The notes: generated by a model from the sequence alone, not told the origin. Shown: positions 1 through 11,461, counted from the stretch's first letter. The stretch: 64,000 nucleotides of DNA from Akebia trifoliata (GCA_017979445.1 CM030717.1:22059288-22123287), one strand, 5' to 3'. Made by a program: numbers and translations.

Positions 1-299
1 CGGCCTTCAGCTATGTCAGTTGTATCCCTAACTTCTGCATTTGAACCAAACATTATCCTTCTGCCTTCTATAGTAAGTCAAACAAATTATCCACTCTATC
101 TTATAAAATATAAAATTCTCTAAATAAATTGCATTAAACATTCTTCTTCTTATTTGCAAACCACTTCTTCTCCAACAAACATTCTCCCAGTCTTATCATA
201 CATATCTAGAGTACCTCTCATACTTGATCCCTTTCTATGTAGGCATATGTGATGCTTTTCTACACTTTTAATAATTAATTCATGAAGGTATTTTTTACA
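1..299. other. AT-rich sequence without recognised feature
   Basis: No frame longer than a few dozen codons and no repeat shared with the rest of the window was seen. It is probably the decayed flank of the coding-like segment that follows. Confidence 0.4.
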
Positions 300-1020
300 A
301 CAAGACCACTCTTGGGCTTGGGAAAGCTTTTAGGAATGCCGAGCAACCAATAATTTATATGGATCGACCCAAGATGAAGAAAGTCGTGAAGGATTACCTC
401 TTGTTTTTCCGTGTGTTCCCTTATACAATGGTTGCACCAAAGGGTATGAATCTAGGTCCAAGAGACATAATTGATCTTCAACGGGCAAACTGGTAAAGTT
501 CATGAAGTTTTTAGCAAGATGTTCCATTTTGAAGAAATCTCGAGACCCAAGTATGAATCTTACTTGTTGAAGATTGAAAATTTACAGTAGTTTGGTCTAC
601 CATGTGCCATTCCATGCATTCTGTTAAGATTTAGGCTTGAATTGTCGGAAAAAAGGGCTGAGCTAAATATGTGAATGGGCATAGAGGATGACAATTTCAG
701 ATAACACTATCGAAATGAGAGAAGTTGAAAGAAGTGGCGAGCACATTCGAGGATGAAATTGTTTGAATCTACAAGTGGTTGGATGCTATTGATGAGGTGA
801 TAAAACAAATATAGTTAGAGGAAGATGAGGTACAAACCAAGATAAATAAAATAAGAACTAAAATGATAGAGGTGATAGATAGGCTAGTCAAGGTTGAATA
901 GATGAGACAAGCCAGTCTTAACAGACTCGTGGAGGTGAAACAAAATGCTAACCGAGTGACCGAGGTTCTTGTGTCATTTGGCAACCATCTTCTAGATCTG
1001 AATGGACTTGGACTTTCAAA
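300..1020 (+). pseudogene. Decayed coding-like segment with coiled-coil end
   Basis: Read on the plus strand, 300-520 gives about 70 codons without a stop. Positions 730-1020 give a charged, heptad-like stretch (many E, K, I, V, L) broken by three in-frame stops, ending in a normal stop near 1026. I do not recognise the first part. The coiled-coil tail resembles the C-terminal tails of PMD-type proteins carried by plant transposable elements and the tail seen at 16005-16680. The segment is therefore more likely an old retroelement accessory ORF than a host gene. Assignment is weak. Confidence 0.3.
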
Positions 1021-1254
1021 TTTATAAATTGTTTTTGTTTGTCACAATACATCTTGTAACCCTTATCTTTACATTAATGCCAAATTTCCCATTTTGTAGT
1101 AAAACGTCTTTCTTTTTTTTCATTGTTTTATGTGCAAGACTCCATTATGTCTAATTCTATTGCCTGCCATAAACCATCGTGCATTCTACACTTATGTAGA
1201 AGACTGAATTTGGGTAAGTCACAGTAATAATGAAATTTGTAGCTAAGATATTGT
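1021..1254. other. AT-rich spacer
   Basis: No gene or repeat was seen between the decayed frame and the dispersed repeat. Confidence 0.4.
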
Positions 1255-2110
1255 TCCCCTCTATTTGATGGTGGTTATCATCTCTATAGATGATGATGAT
1301 GCTAATATGAGTAAATAGCTATGAGATAAGAGACAATAGAATAGTTTTTGATTGATTTCGTCCCTACAAAAATGAGAAAGGATCCGGAATCCAATATGGC
1401 AAATAGCAAGCTGATAGGCTCTGTTATGGATTTTATGGTTTTTCTTGAGTTCTAAAATTTAAGTTAAAATAAGAGTTACATCCCAATTGAATCTGAACCA
1501 AAGATTCAAATTTAATCAAGATGTTTTCTGTAGATATTAAGTCAGGTTTTGTTGTTGGAAACCAAAATTGACAGTGGAAGACTAGATTTGATGATTACGA
1601 AATCCATTTTAATGGCGAGATCAAATAAGGTAAAATCCACAATGAAACTTTAGATTTAAATGAAGAAAATTGAGACTTTAAAATTAAAGATAAAATCAAT
1701 AGATTTTGTTACTAATTTGATCTTGTTTCCTCCGATTCGGATGAATCCCATAGATCTGAACAAATTTATTCTTTTGAGTAGAATACTCCAATTTAATAAT
1801 TTCTCCACGACAATACGGGAGACTTCTCTCAAGATCTGAGGAAAATCTCAAATTCTGGATTTTCTCTCTATGAATTTTTTTCCTTCATTCTCTTAAAAGC
1901 TCTAAGGCTCTAAGACTAAGACTTTTTGTCTGAAAGAATCTCCTCTTCTCTTTTTTCTTCTCCCCTCTTTCCTATGAGGACCTGTTCCTTTTATTTATAC
2001 AGTCATAAAGAAGGAAAATCTAACAAAGAAAATTGAAAAATTGAATAAAAAAGAACAAAATAATTAATTGAAGCAAAATAGATCTTTGATCGCTATATGC
2101 AATATAGAGA
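1255..2110 (-). repeat. Dispersed direct repeat, copy A (LTR-like)
   Basis: This segment is clearly similar, with many substitutions and small indels, to 20000-20865 in the same orientation. Shared landmarks are a block around 'GGCTCTGTTATG', the block around 'AAATTTAAGTTAAAA', and the block around 'AAGATCTGAGGAAAATCTC'. On the minus strand both copies carry TATAAATAAA (here near 1995) followed by an AG-rich 5'-UTR-like stretch. That suggests each is the R-U5 side of an LTR in minus orientation. The outer ends do not show a clean TG/CA or PBS, so calling the pair LTRs of one element is only a hypothesis. Confidence 0.5.
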
Positions 2111-3739
2111 CCAGAGATTGCTATCTGTCCTTGTTGATATATAGTGAACATAAATCTTTATATAGTAGAATCGATCCTTGTGGCCTTAGAGGTTTGATTT
2201 TCTTTAATACTTCTTCATTCCTTGAAAATACTTCAAAACTTGGATTTTTTAATCGTGAAACTCTTCAAATCCTTTCATTCGTGGGCTTATGAAGCTTTGA
2301 TTATCCATATTGGTATCTGATTCCTAGATAAATAGTCAGAACGATAACCTAAGTTGTGGGCCTTTTTAATGTATAATAATAAAATCCCCTTGATGCCAGC
2401 CTACCACAGGTACCATCACAACCAAAATTAAGAAGAAGACCCTGATCGGTAATGTCGAGCAAAGAACATAATAACCAAGTCCAACAATAAGGCCCAATAG
2501 ACTTAGGAGCCCAATAGATAGATAAGAAATGAAAGATTGCGTAACCATACGACAAGTATCCCAAGGAATGTTTTAAAGAAATATGAAAGGATGAAAATAG
2601 AGGATTAAACCACAGTCGCATTCATTTCATAACATTTCGTGTTCAAACCAGGTGAAGAAGAAAAGCCAGAAGATCTTGGCTCAAAGTGGATCAAGAAAGA
2701 GAAACAATAAAAGATCGAAATCTAAGCAACACCCAAGAACCATTCACAGCAAATCGGCAGGTAAGGGTATTTAATTGAACAAATCCTATTCGATTATCGT
2801 TATAACGATTGTTCTAGCTTTGTTGGTTTGTTGCGAGGCTTTTCAATTTATTTCAAATCTCACATGCTCTGGTTTGGTGAGAGATAAAGGGAGGTTGGAG
2901 GGTAAGATAAGAATCTAGAAGGACGGAATCAAAATGGGTAAAGATACAATAAATCCCATGGCAACCCAAGGGTTTGAAAATTGAATCTTAGAAACCAAAG
3001 AAAAAAATCGAGAAAGAATCAATAGACTAGGAAATCACATGGAAAACTTCAAAACATAATGGAAAAATGTGAAAGGGAAAATGAAAAGGAAAAGAGCAAT
3101 TAGAAACATCTTGGAAGATAGCGATCGCGATCACTATAAATCGAAACCTTTTACCCTCAAATTGCGATTTTGTGATCATTATATAAGAATCACGAAGTCT
3201 CTATAGAACATAGCAATTAGCAGTCGTGATGATACTTTGCAATTTTTTTTTTGAAACATAACGATTGGCCAAAAGTGATCACGATATAGCGATTAGATAA
3301 ATATAATAATATGATCAGACAGAAAAATTTCCAAGTAGACATAGAAATCACGAGCCAAAGAAAAATGACCACAAGGAAAGTGATCAGACAATCCATACTA
3401 AAAGAACTTATCGTCATATGAAAAATAAAGATCAATACCCCTACTCTTATACTAGAATCGATAGGATGGTGACCATGGAGATAACGATTGGAGTTACCAG
3501 ATTGTTGAAAAATTTTTTGTCTTGGAGAAGTGACCCATAACAAATCCAGTATACTTTGTTCTTCATTGTTCTTAGTATTGTATGTTCTTTGCTTTGCTTA
3601 TTAGGTCAAGAAATTACCAAGTCACTTTGAAATGAAGCTCCAAATGTTTGTATTGAATACTAAACTCTATACCACAACAGTGCAGGAACCTAAATAAGTG
3701 TAAGAGAGTCAATCAAACCTAGGAGTCATGAGAAGGCGT
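2111..3739. other. Gene-free AT-rich retroelement-like sequence
   Basis: No convincing coding region. The short minus-strand frames at 2349-2621 and 3217-3543 match no family I know. Scattered motifs such as 'GCGATCGCGATCACTATA' (3121-3138) resemble motifs near 18670-18730 and 21100-21170. They suggest this is diverged sequence of the same repeat family that surrounds the CACTA insertion. Confidence 0.35.
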
Positions 3740-3954
3740 AGTTAAGAAATAGTTCCAATAAAAAGACACAACCAGATTGTTTTGAGGGTAGACAATGTCG
3801 CTGAGCCATTAGAATGGGAAGAAGACCCGAAAATGTATTGTGAGGCAAGTACCAGAGATTCGATCAACATATCAGCAATCCATATTAGTAAGAAGACAAA
3901 TGCCATCCACCATACTATTAAAAGAGCTTCCATGGATTAAGTAGTAAAGAAACC
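3740..3954 (+). pseudogene. PMD-like reading frame fragment, left of CACTA
   Basis: A plus-strand frame of about 60 codons contains a block reading 'SINISAIHISKKTNAIHH'. It ends abruptly at the CACTA terminus at 3955. On the other side of the CACTA element, from 13214, plus-strand sequence resembles the middle and C-terminal part of plant-mobile-domain proteins. The simplest reading is that one decaying PMD-type frame was split by the transposon. The identification of this left fragment rests mainly on that context. Confidence 0.3.
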
Positions 3955-4135
3955 CACTACGTCACAAATAATTAAAAATGACTAAAAATAGCGGAAAAAA
4001 CGATGGACTATAGCTGTCGTTTATATACGACGGTTTGCATCAGTCATTTAGCCCTTAATGACGTTTATAATAGTCGATTATAAATAACTAATTTAATCCG
4101 TCATTAATTAAGTTAAAGAACCACTATTGCTACAC
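3955..4135 (+). repeat. CACTA left terminal inverted repeat
   Basis: About 180 bp matching the reverse complement of 13033-13213 with scattered substitutions. It begins CACTAC and holds the internal near-palindrome around 'GTCGTTTATATACGAC'. Confidence 0.85.
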
Positions 4136-4375
4136 CAACTTTTACTAATGTTATACCGATTGTTGTGGCGTTAATAAAAACTGGGTGCTACTATTTACTG
4201 CACCAATTTTTACTAATGTCACACCGATTGGTGTGCCGTTAATAAAAACTGGGTGCCAATATTTGCCGCACCAATTTTTACTAATGTCACATTGATTGGT
4301 GTGCCATTAATAAAAACTGGGTGCCACAACTTGCCGCACCAATTTTTACTAATGTCACATCGAGTGACAAATCCC
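4136..4375 (+). repeat. CACTA left subterminal 68-bp repeats (x4)
   Basis: Four units with starts near 4141, 4209, 4277 and 4345, each holding 'TTTACTAATGTCACACCGAT' or a variant. Each unit contains a short hairpin, CACACC-gatt-GGTGTG, degraded in some units. Subterminal repeat arrays are the usual binding sites for TNP1/TNPA-type proteins in CACTA elements, which is inferred here. Confidence 0.8.
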
Positions 4376-4423
4376 ATTTTTAAATGTATCTTCTTCCTCT
4401 AAAAGCCCTAGAATTTTTCGATT

Positions 4424-4753
4424 TCATTTATTTGATTTTTTTTTCCAATTTCTTCTCTCCGTGTCGACGAGCACACCATCACAATCGAATAGTAAAGCTG
4501 ATGGAAGAGTAGAAGAAGCAGAACAGATCACACTCTTACGTGAACTTAGAAGTGTAGTTCTACTTTTGTGTTTAATTATACTTCTCCCTCTCAAAGAATT
4601 AGAAGAAGAAGAAGAAGAGCTCCTTTCATTGTGAGGAAAGTTAGAAATGGAGATCTTTGAAAATGGTAGAAGAGTTGTTGAAGATGTAGAGCTTCTTGTT
4701 AGAAGGAGAGTTCTGGAAGAAGGAGAGACCACTGTTGAAGTTGTAGTCGCCAT
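4424..4753 (-). pseudogene. Captured 5' fragment of chloroplast CbbY-like HAD hydrolase
   Basis: The 109-codon frame starts MATTTSTVVSPSSRTLL. The first ~90 residues are rich in Ser, Thr and Arg and look like a plastid transit peptide. They are followed by LPSALLFDCDGVLVDTE, which is motif I of the haloacid dehalogenase superfamily (nucleophile Asp in DxDGV). Plant CbbY-like proteins are plastid sugar-phosphate phosphatases of about 300 residues, and this order (Ser-rich transit peptide, then ALLFDCDGVLVDTE) is typical of them. The frame leaves the gene right after motif I and ends in unrelated codons, so motifs II-IV are missing. This is a first-exon capture by the CACTA element, not a working enzyme. 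This copy is uninterrupted; its mirror copy at 12416-12745 is frameshifted. Confidence 0.75.
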
Positions 4754-4759
4754 TAGAAA

Positions 4760-5650
4760 CCCAATTGAGAAACCAAAACTCTATCCCTTTCTCTCTCTAT
4801 TTCTTGAATTTAAACTAGATTTTGTGAATAATGGAGATTTCTAATGGTGAATCATATTCTTCTGAAAATTGTCATTCCACAGATGTTGATTGATCACTTC
4901 TTAACCTTTATTTATTCGAAAATCTCAAAATTCTGTTACGGATTCTGCGATTCCAGTATTGATTCGAAGGTTCGCTCACGTATATTTAGATCCTTGGTTC
5001 TACTCATCTCTTGAGGCTCGGTAGATTGAGCTTGTTTATTTTATCTAGTTGGATATTTTCTCGATTTTTTGGTATGATTTTAACGATTCTCACTGATTTT
5101 TTAAGTTTCTGGAATGAAATTCACTTGTCTCCTTTAAGGATATTTTATCACTCATCTGTGAAATTTGCTGTTGATTTCATTTGCAATGTGTATAGTTCTT
5201 TGATTTCATTTGCAATGTGCATATGTTGTATAATATAGATAATAGAGTGACTTGATTTAATTACTTAGTTTTGGAGAATTTGAGATCTAATTTGAAGTTG
5301 AACAAGTTCTTGATTTGGATTCAACGTAATTTTAGTGCTCTTTATCAATTATTTTTTGTGTGAATTTCGATGGTTGACTTGTAAAATAAGGATCTATTGG
5401 CTTTAGATTGCTATAAAAATTTTGTGTAAACTTTTTCTTCTGGTGATCTGTAAGATCCATGGCTAGGTGAAATCACTTTTGGAGTAAATATATAGAGAGA
5501 CTATTGGAGATGCTTTTAGAACAAATTAAATACAGCTTTTTTTTATAAACAAACACGGAAAACTTGTAAGCTCAAAATGTGGCTTGAGGCTTCTAATTGC
5601 AAAAGGATGGCCATACACCTTGTTACTGATTTAATAAAAAACAAAATTTT
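4760..5650 (-). other. CACTA arm segment between the two captured genes
   Basis: On the minus strand this lies between the GeBP-like fragment and the start of the CbbY-like fragment. It probably includes 5' flanking or 5'-UTR sequence captured with the latter. It is mirrored at 11470-12410. No other gene was seen. A short tandem element 'TTTCATTTGCAATGTG' occurs twice near 5177-5219. Confidence 0.5.
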
Positions 5651-5662
5651 AACTGACACACT

Positions 5663-6472
5663 TTATTTATTTTTATTTTCACGACATACACCTTGTAAGT
5701 CGACCATACCCTTTAGTTGCCGGTCAATTTCATCCACATTCTCCCTTGTTTTCTGACGTTCAGTGCTGAGCCATTTTAAGTACACTTTATAATTGGCCAG
5801 TTTCTTTTTTAATTCACTAATCTTGGTTAAATTGTCCTCAACGGAAGAAAGCAGTGGCAAATAAGACACAGTAGTTAAAGGCACTTCATCACCACAAGTT
5901 TTGGAAGCTTCATCACCTCAGATTTTTTTAAGATAACTTATAGCACTCAAACTTGTGTTGACTTTTAAAATCTGGCCTCTTACTCTTCACATTTTTTTAA
6001 AAATTTCTCTCGCAGTCTTCTTATTTTATTCTTCGCTTGATCCAGAGTAGGATCAAAATGAAGATTTTTTTTAACAAATTCAAGGAATGAAATGAAATTA
6101 GCGGACGGTTATATTTCCTTTAAATATCTGAAATCGACCATACCTTTAAGAATGACGAGTTCATCATTCTCATCCAAATTCGTTGAAATAATTTTCTACT
6201 TCCTTCGGCAACAACCTCTTCAAACTGTCTATCTTGGGTTCTCTTAGACCTTCTCTCCAAGTGGGAGTACTCCTCTTCGACTGTAATTTCAAGTGGCATT
6301 TTATTGTTATTTTCATGAACCTTGCCTTTGCCCTTGTCATTGTCATTGTTGGATTTCTTTAGAGAAGTATTACACTTTGGGTTTCTTTTATTGTTACTTG
6401 TTTTTCCACTTTTACTATTTCTTCTTCTTCTTCAGAAGATGATGATGAACAAGAAGAAGAAGAAGTTTTCAT
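5663..6472 (-). pseudogene. Captured GeBP-like (DUF573) transcription factor, left arm copy
   Basis: Read from the ATG at 6472 downward, the frame gives a Ser/Glu-rich acidic N-terminus. It is followed by the DUF573 region (blocks like WDENDEFVILKG, KKNLHFDPT and KIRRLREKF), then a C-terminal heptad-like segment (ISELKKKLANYKVYLKWLS) and a stop at 5663. GeBP proteins are plant nuclear DNA-binding factors of roughly 300-400 residues; about 270 codons are covered here. In-frame stops interrupt the DUF573 part, including one near 6105 ('ATATAACC' on the minus strand). The last 73 codons are open. It is a broken copy carried by the transposon. Confidence 0.75.
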
Positions 6473-7663
6473 TGCAATTAGATAAAATTGCATTTTCATC
6501 TTTTTTCTAATTGCACTTTTTTCCCTTGCTTCATATCACACTTTATTAATTTTTATTTTCACGACACAATTGAATCGGTATGCTGAACTTCATCTGATTT
6601 CTTCTTTATTCCCAATTTATTTATTATGTATAGTTTAGTTCTTGTAATTAAGAGATCCAAATAGGACAAGGTTTGATGACTACTATATGAATTCATTCCA
6701 AGGACCAGGGCAGACATATACATTGCCAGCCATGCTAAGAGCCAACAAATGATGAGAACAATTTATTTATTTATTTTCTTTAATAAATAAAATATATAAA
6801 ACCTCAATTTCTTCAATAAATAGCACCAAATTCTGTTGTTGAAAGTAAATTAAACTGTCATGATATATATTCTTTAGATTCACTCCTGTGATTAAGATAC
6901 AGTGAGAATGGTGGGTGAGTGTTTTTGAGTCCCACCATGTACTAACTCATATTCATCATCAATCCTTCACATACACTTCACTTTTATTGTACATTCTTCA
7001 TTTTTGTTATTATTTGTATTTTTGCCAACTTTTTTTAACAACAGCCGTTATTTGTCGTTTTTAATATTTTTCACGTGAGAAAATTTGAAAATTGCATTGA
7101 ACAGAAAAATACTCCGTTTTCATGATATTGATTTTGATCCAAATAGTTACAACTAAAATCAAGGTTCATTACTAAAACAATAAGTAATCCAACCTATGCA
7201 TATTAGAAAAATTACGACCTCAAAGAAAGATTACATATTAGAAAAATTGAAAATCAACATCTAAGACCTCCTTTTACTGTACTATTTCAAAACATCTACC
7301 AACTCAACAATATGTCAAAACCACCAACACCGCTTCTAATGATGATAAACTACCTCTCAAAAACTTTGGTTCTCCAACATGAGAAACAATGAGATGTCTT
7401 TTCCACGTAATGAGGATCATAGTTGAAATGTTAAAAATAAAAAATGAATGATCAGCATCCCTTAGATCCACTAAATTAAAAATCAACATATTTGAGTTAT
7501 CACATAACCATATTAGGAATCTAGATAGTCACAATATTGATTTTAGAAACCAAGAATAGACTTTTAAGTTAACACACACATGCTCACAATATTTTTTTTG
7601 ATATGCAAAGCTTAAAAGATATATTAATAAAATAAGAAGAAGGTAGCTAAGAAAAATACCTCT

Positions 7664-9076
7664 TTAGTAGAACTTTATTCTAAATTTGGGCCAATCAATA
7701 ACATCACCACATGTGAAATCAGCGGATGTTCCTTCTCCACTTTGTAGAATCACATTCACTTCAAGAACTTCATCTATAAGGATATCATAACTATCTGAAT
7801 CTATATTAGATGCATCGATCACTCTCCCTTCAGCAACACAATCATGTGGTCGTTGTAAACGATTCACCTTACAAGGGTCTATCTGTATGTTTGATGGGTC
7901 AGAATGTGACTCATGATGTGAAGAATCGGGCCTTACCTACAAAGTCATGTAAACAATATCATTGTAATAATAGTTCACTCCTTTAAATAAGTTTTCTATT
8001 TGTTGGAAAAGGCTTCAGAAGCTCAAGTGTCAACTCCATCTCTAAATCTAGTATCATATTTGCTGTTGTATTGATGATCTGTGATGTGTTCAATTCTAAT
8101 AGATTCTACAAACACTTCGACAAAGAGTAGGTGAAGTTTTTTTAAAATCTGCCAAGTATCTTGCCAACTCCATATCTAAATCTAGTATCATATTTGTTGT
8201 TGTATCGATGATCTGTGATGTTTTCAATTCTAATAGATTCTACAAACACTTCGACAAAGAGTTGGTGAAGTTTTTTTAAAATATGCCAAGTATCTTGAGA
8301 TCAATCACCCTATCAATACCCACCCCATGAGCTCATATTGCTGAGAGTATCAAAGCCCTCTTAACCATCTACCAATGGAGATCTGAAACCTTTTGTATAA
8401 AAAAATACCAAAGATCTAAGAAGTAATTAATAAAACATGCAAGGCACCTCACAAGTCAAAAGAGAGCACATATTACCATTACATATATTTATGGGGGTCT
8501 ATTGGAAGTTATATCCGTCATCATAGATTTCAAGTTCCCAATTATGAGGATGTTGAAATGGATGAGTGGAAAGACAAGGAAATATAAAATTTGAAACGAA
8601 CACGTTCAAAAAAATATAGGTTGAAGACCAATGTTATACATGTGAAGAACTGCTGAGATTGATGGAAGACCACATTGGTGTCCTAGTAAAAAAATTTGAT
8701 TGTTGTAAAGTCTCATTAATCTTTTGCACCTCTTCCGTCAACTTATCCACTCTATTATGAAGGATTGTCGTCTCATACGCCAAAGCTTGCTTATAAGGAA
8801 TTGAAGCACGCACAGAAGTCTTGGAAACACCTGAACCCATTCCCCGAACACGACCCCGAGTAACAGGACCACAAACCTGTACAAAAAATGTATAATATCA
8901 ATACCTACTAACGATATGATATCATACTTACTAATATCAATGCCTACTACACAACATCATATCATAATTACAAAATATCCTAATCAAAATAATGCACATA
9001 CCATAGCCACGGGGTCATGTTCTAAATCGTTATGTTTATTAGAAGGGTCATTAGCAATCATTCTATTGATGGCATC
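7664..9076 (-). pseudogene. TNP1-like (Transposase_24) CACTA protein remnant
   Basis: Three minus-strand blocks fit the C-terminal half of plant En/Spm TNP1-type proteins. Block 9076-9002 encodes 'DAINRMIANDPSN' and is bounded by an AG acceptor and a GTATGT donor. Block 8876-8634, after an acceptor, encodes 'VTRGRVRGMGSGVS' followed by a coiled coil (LHNRVDKLTEEVQKINETL). Block about 7930-7664 encodes 'DCVAEGRVIDAS...DVIDWPKFRIK', matching the usual ending of the family (VAEG, then W-P-x-x-x-I). The part between about 8630 and 7930 is degraded and holds a tandem duplication. Such proteins bind subterminal repeats and act with the TNP2 transposase. No TNP2 is present. Confidence 0.65.
8027..8297. 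repeat. 134-bp tandem duplication in CACTA core
   Basis: Two adjacent units with period 134 bp: 'TCTAAATCTAGTATCATATT' starts at 8041 and again at 8175, and 'CCAAGTATCTTG' at 8152 and 8286. They differ by about half a dozen substitutions. The duplication falls inside the decayed region of the TNP1-like gene. Confidence 0.85.
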
Positions 9077-9725
9077 CTGCAAAATCAATAGTAATTAAGA
9101 AATATTATCAAAACCACTACCTTTATGTCAAAGAATATAATTTAACATACAAACAGATCTAATTTCATAATTTAAAACTGATCTAATAACATACAAACAG
9201 ATCATCATAATATGTCAAAGAAAACCACGTTTGTGAGATTGATCTCTTCCAATTTAATCAAAAGTGTACAATCGCGTAACTGTCATTTTCACTGTTAAAT
9301 AGAACAAGAATCAGGATTGATAATTTAATATTGTCACGTGTGAACATGGATTAAAAATATTTAATATGACTATTAACGGCTAGACTGGCATTTAGAATGC
9401 GACGGCCCACCATTTGAAAGGTCAAGATTCACGACTTGGTGGTCATATATATGGTATTCGATATGAAGCAACAAAGCCATAACATGTGTGGATCATAATC
9501 AAGACTGCTAACATGTGTGGATCATAACATATGTGCATACTTAATTCTTAACCTAACAACTTGTTACTTTCCATAACCAATCTAACTTAAAGAGAAATTT
9601 AAAAGTAGTACCAAAAGATAAATAATATATAGCGACAACCTCAGAAGAGAGAATGTGGGTTCAGTGTATGTATATATTAATAAATATTAGAATTAAATCT
9701 TTGGTATCAAAACCCCCAAATGTTA

Positions 9726-9910
9726 TCAATATGGACCCCACAAGCATGAGTACAAGCTTTTTACCAGTTCACAGCCATTGGCAGCAAAAATGTTGCCACA
9801 GATGGGTTGAGCCATGGAAATTCTTGATAAACCCAATACAAGAACCAAGAGAAATAGAGTCTCAAAGAGGAAAATTGAAAAGTAAGAGAGAGTAGAGAAA
9901 TGTAATGAGA
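9726..9910 (-). pseudogene. Possible secreted Cys-rich (defensin-like) peptide exon fragment
   Basis: The minus strand encodes a hydrophobic segment (FLFETLFLLVLVLGLS) followed by 'AQPICGNIFAANGCELVK' and a possible GTAAAA splice donor. A signal-peptide exon leading into CxxxxxxxxxC is what the first exon of plant defensin-like/LCR genes looks like. Only two cysteines are visible before the frame degrades. It could be a third captured host-gene fragment or a chance hydrophobic frame. Confidence 0.25.
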
Positions 9911-10652
9911 TCAAGCTACTATATATGGAGTGATGGAAGGATCCCAACATTCAGAAATCACAAATAGCTACAGGCCCTCTTAAGCCCATTTTTATTTTTA
10001 TCTTTACTAAGCATACAGGAAGCCCATTCTAAGCAATAACTTACAGCAAAAATAATATAGATTTATAGGATTGCCACAAAAATGACATAATTATATGATA
10101 ACAAAAATGAAGAATGTACAATAAAAGTGAAGTGTATGTGAAGGATTGATGATGAATATGAGTTAGTACAAGGTGGGACTCAAAACCACTCGCCCACCAT
10201 TTCATTCTCACTATATCTTAACGTTTCCCCTACCCATAGAAGTGAATCTAAAGAATATATATCATGACGGTTTAATTTACTTTCAACAACAGAATTTGGT
10301 GCTATTTATTGAAGAAATTGAGGTTTTATATATTTTATTTATTAAAGAAAATAAATAAATAAATTGTTCTCATCGTTTGTTGGCTCTTAGCATGGCTGGC
10401 AATGTATATGTCTGCCCTGGTCCTTGGAATGAATTCATATAGTAGTCATCAAACCTTGTCCTATTTGGATCTCTTAATTACAAGAACTAAACTATACATA
10501 ATAAATAAATTGGGAATAAAGAAGAAATCAGATGAAGTTCAGCATACCGATTCAATTGTGTCGTGAAAATAAAAATTAATAAAGTGTGATATGAAGCAAG
10601 GGAAAAAAGTGCAATTAGAAAAAAGATGAAAATGCAATTTTATCTAATTGCA

Positions 10653-11461
10653 ATGAAAACTTCTTCTTCTTCTTGTTCATCATCATCTTCTGAAGAAGAA
10701 GAAGAAATAGTAAAAGTGGAAAAACAAGTAACAATAAAAGAAACCCAAAGTGTAATACTTCTCTAAAGAAATCCAACAATGACAATGACAAGGGCAAAGG
10801 CAAGGTTCATGAAAATAACAATAAAACGCCACTTGAAGTTGCAGTCTGAGAGGAGTACTCTCACTCGGAGAGAAGGTCTAAGAGAACCTAAGATAGACAG
10901 TTTGAAGAGGTTGTTGCCGAAGGAAGTAGAAAATTATTTCAACGAATTTGGGATGAGAATGACGAGTTCGTCATTCTCAAAGGTATGGTTGATTTCAGAT
11001 ATATAAAGGGAATATCACCATCCGCTGATTTCATTTCATTCCTTAAATTTGTTAAAAAAAATCTTCATTTTGATCCTACTCTGTATCAAGTGAAGAATAA
11101 AATAAGAAGACTGCGAGAGAAATTTTAAAAAAATGTGAAGACTAAGAGGCCAGATTTTAAAAGTCAGCACGAGTTTGAGCGCTATAAGTTATCTTCAAAA
11201 ATCTGGGGTGATGAAGCTTCCAAAATTAGTGGTGATGAAGCACCTTTAACTACTATGTCTTCTTTGCCACTGCTTTCTTCTGCTGAGGACAATTTAACCA
11301 AGATTAGTGAATTAAAGAAGAAACTGGCCAATTATAAGGTGTACTTAAAATGGCTCAGCGCTGAACGTCGGAAAACAAGGGAGAATGTGGCTGAAATTGA
11401 CCGGCAACTAAAGGGTATGGTTGACTTACAAGGTATATGTCGTGAAAATAAAAATAAATAA
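10653..11461 (+). pseudogene. Captured GeBP-like (DUF573) transcription factor, right arm copy
   Basis: Mirror copy of 5663-6472. From the ATG at 10653 it gives MKTSSSSCSSSSSEEEEE, then after a frame change an acidic/Lys linker. The DUF573 region follows (RIWDENDEFVILKG, VKKNLHFDPTLYQ, KIRRLREKF) with KTKRPDFKSQHEFE and SSKIWGDEA downstream, then a leucine-rich C-terminus ending at 11461. The window 10839-11128 holds three in-frame stops (after EVAV, after RSKRT and after REKF). The final 108 codons from 11135 are open. The conserved spacing of the DUF573 blocks makes the family call firm, although the gene is dead. Confidence 0.78.

Larger units (their letters stand above)
3955..7013 (+). 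repeat. Left arm of CACTA inverted repeat
   Basis: About 3.06 kb, alignable end to end with the reverse complement of 10096-13213. A 186-bp stretch at 6322-6507 appears to encode, in its plus frame, the same 62-residue translation as the minus strand at 10615-10803, so identity is very high there. Elsewhere there are scattered substitutions and small indels, a few percent by eye. Confidence 0.85.
7014..10095. other. CACTA core (spacer of the palindrome)
   Basis: About 3.1 kb of single-copy sequence between the arms. Apart from the TNP1-like remnant, the 134-bp tandem duplication and the possible Cys-rich peptide fragment listed separately, it is AT-rich and without recognised features. Confidence 0.6.

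Noticed and set aside
2349..2621. 90-codon minus-strand frame with Trp/Cys-rich sequence
   Set aside because: No family resemblance, and overlaps another minus frame. It is most likely chance in AT-rich DNA.
6322..6510. Leu-rich 62-codon frame, with the same peptide again at 10615-10803 (minus)
   Set aside because: It is the antisense of the Ser/Glu-rich N-terminus of the GeBP-like fragment. The duplication comes from the CACTA arms.
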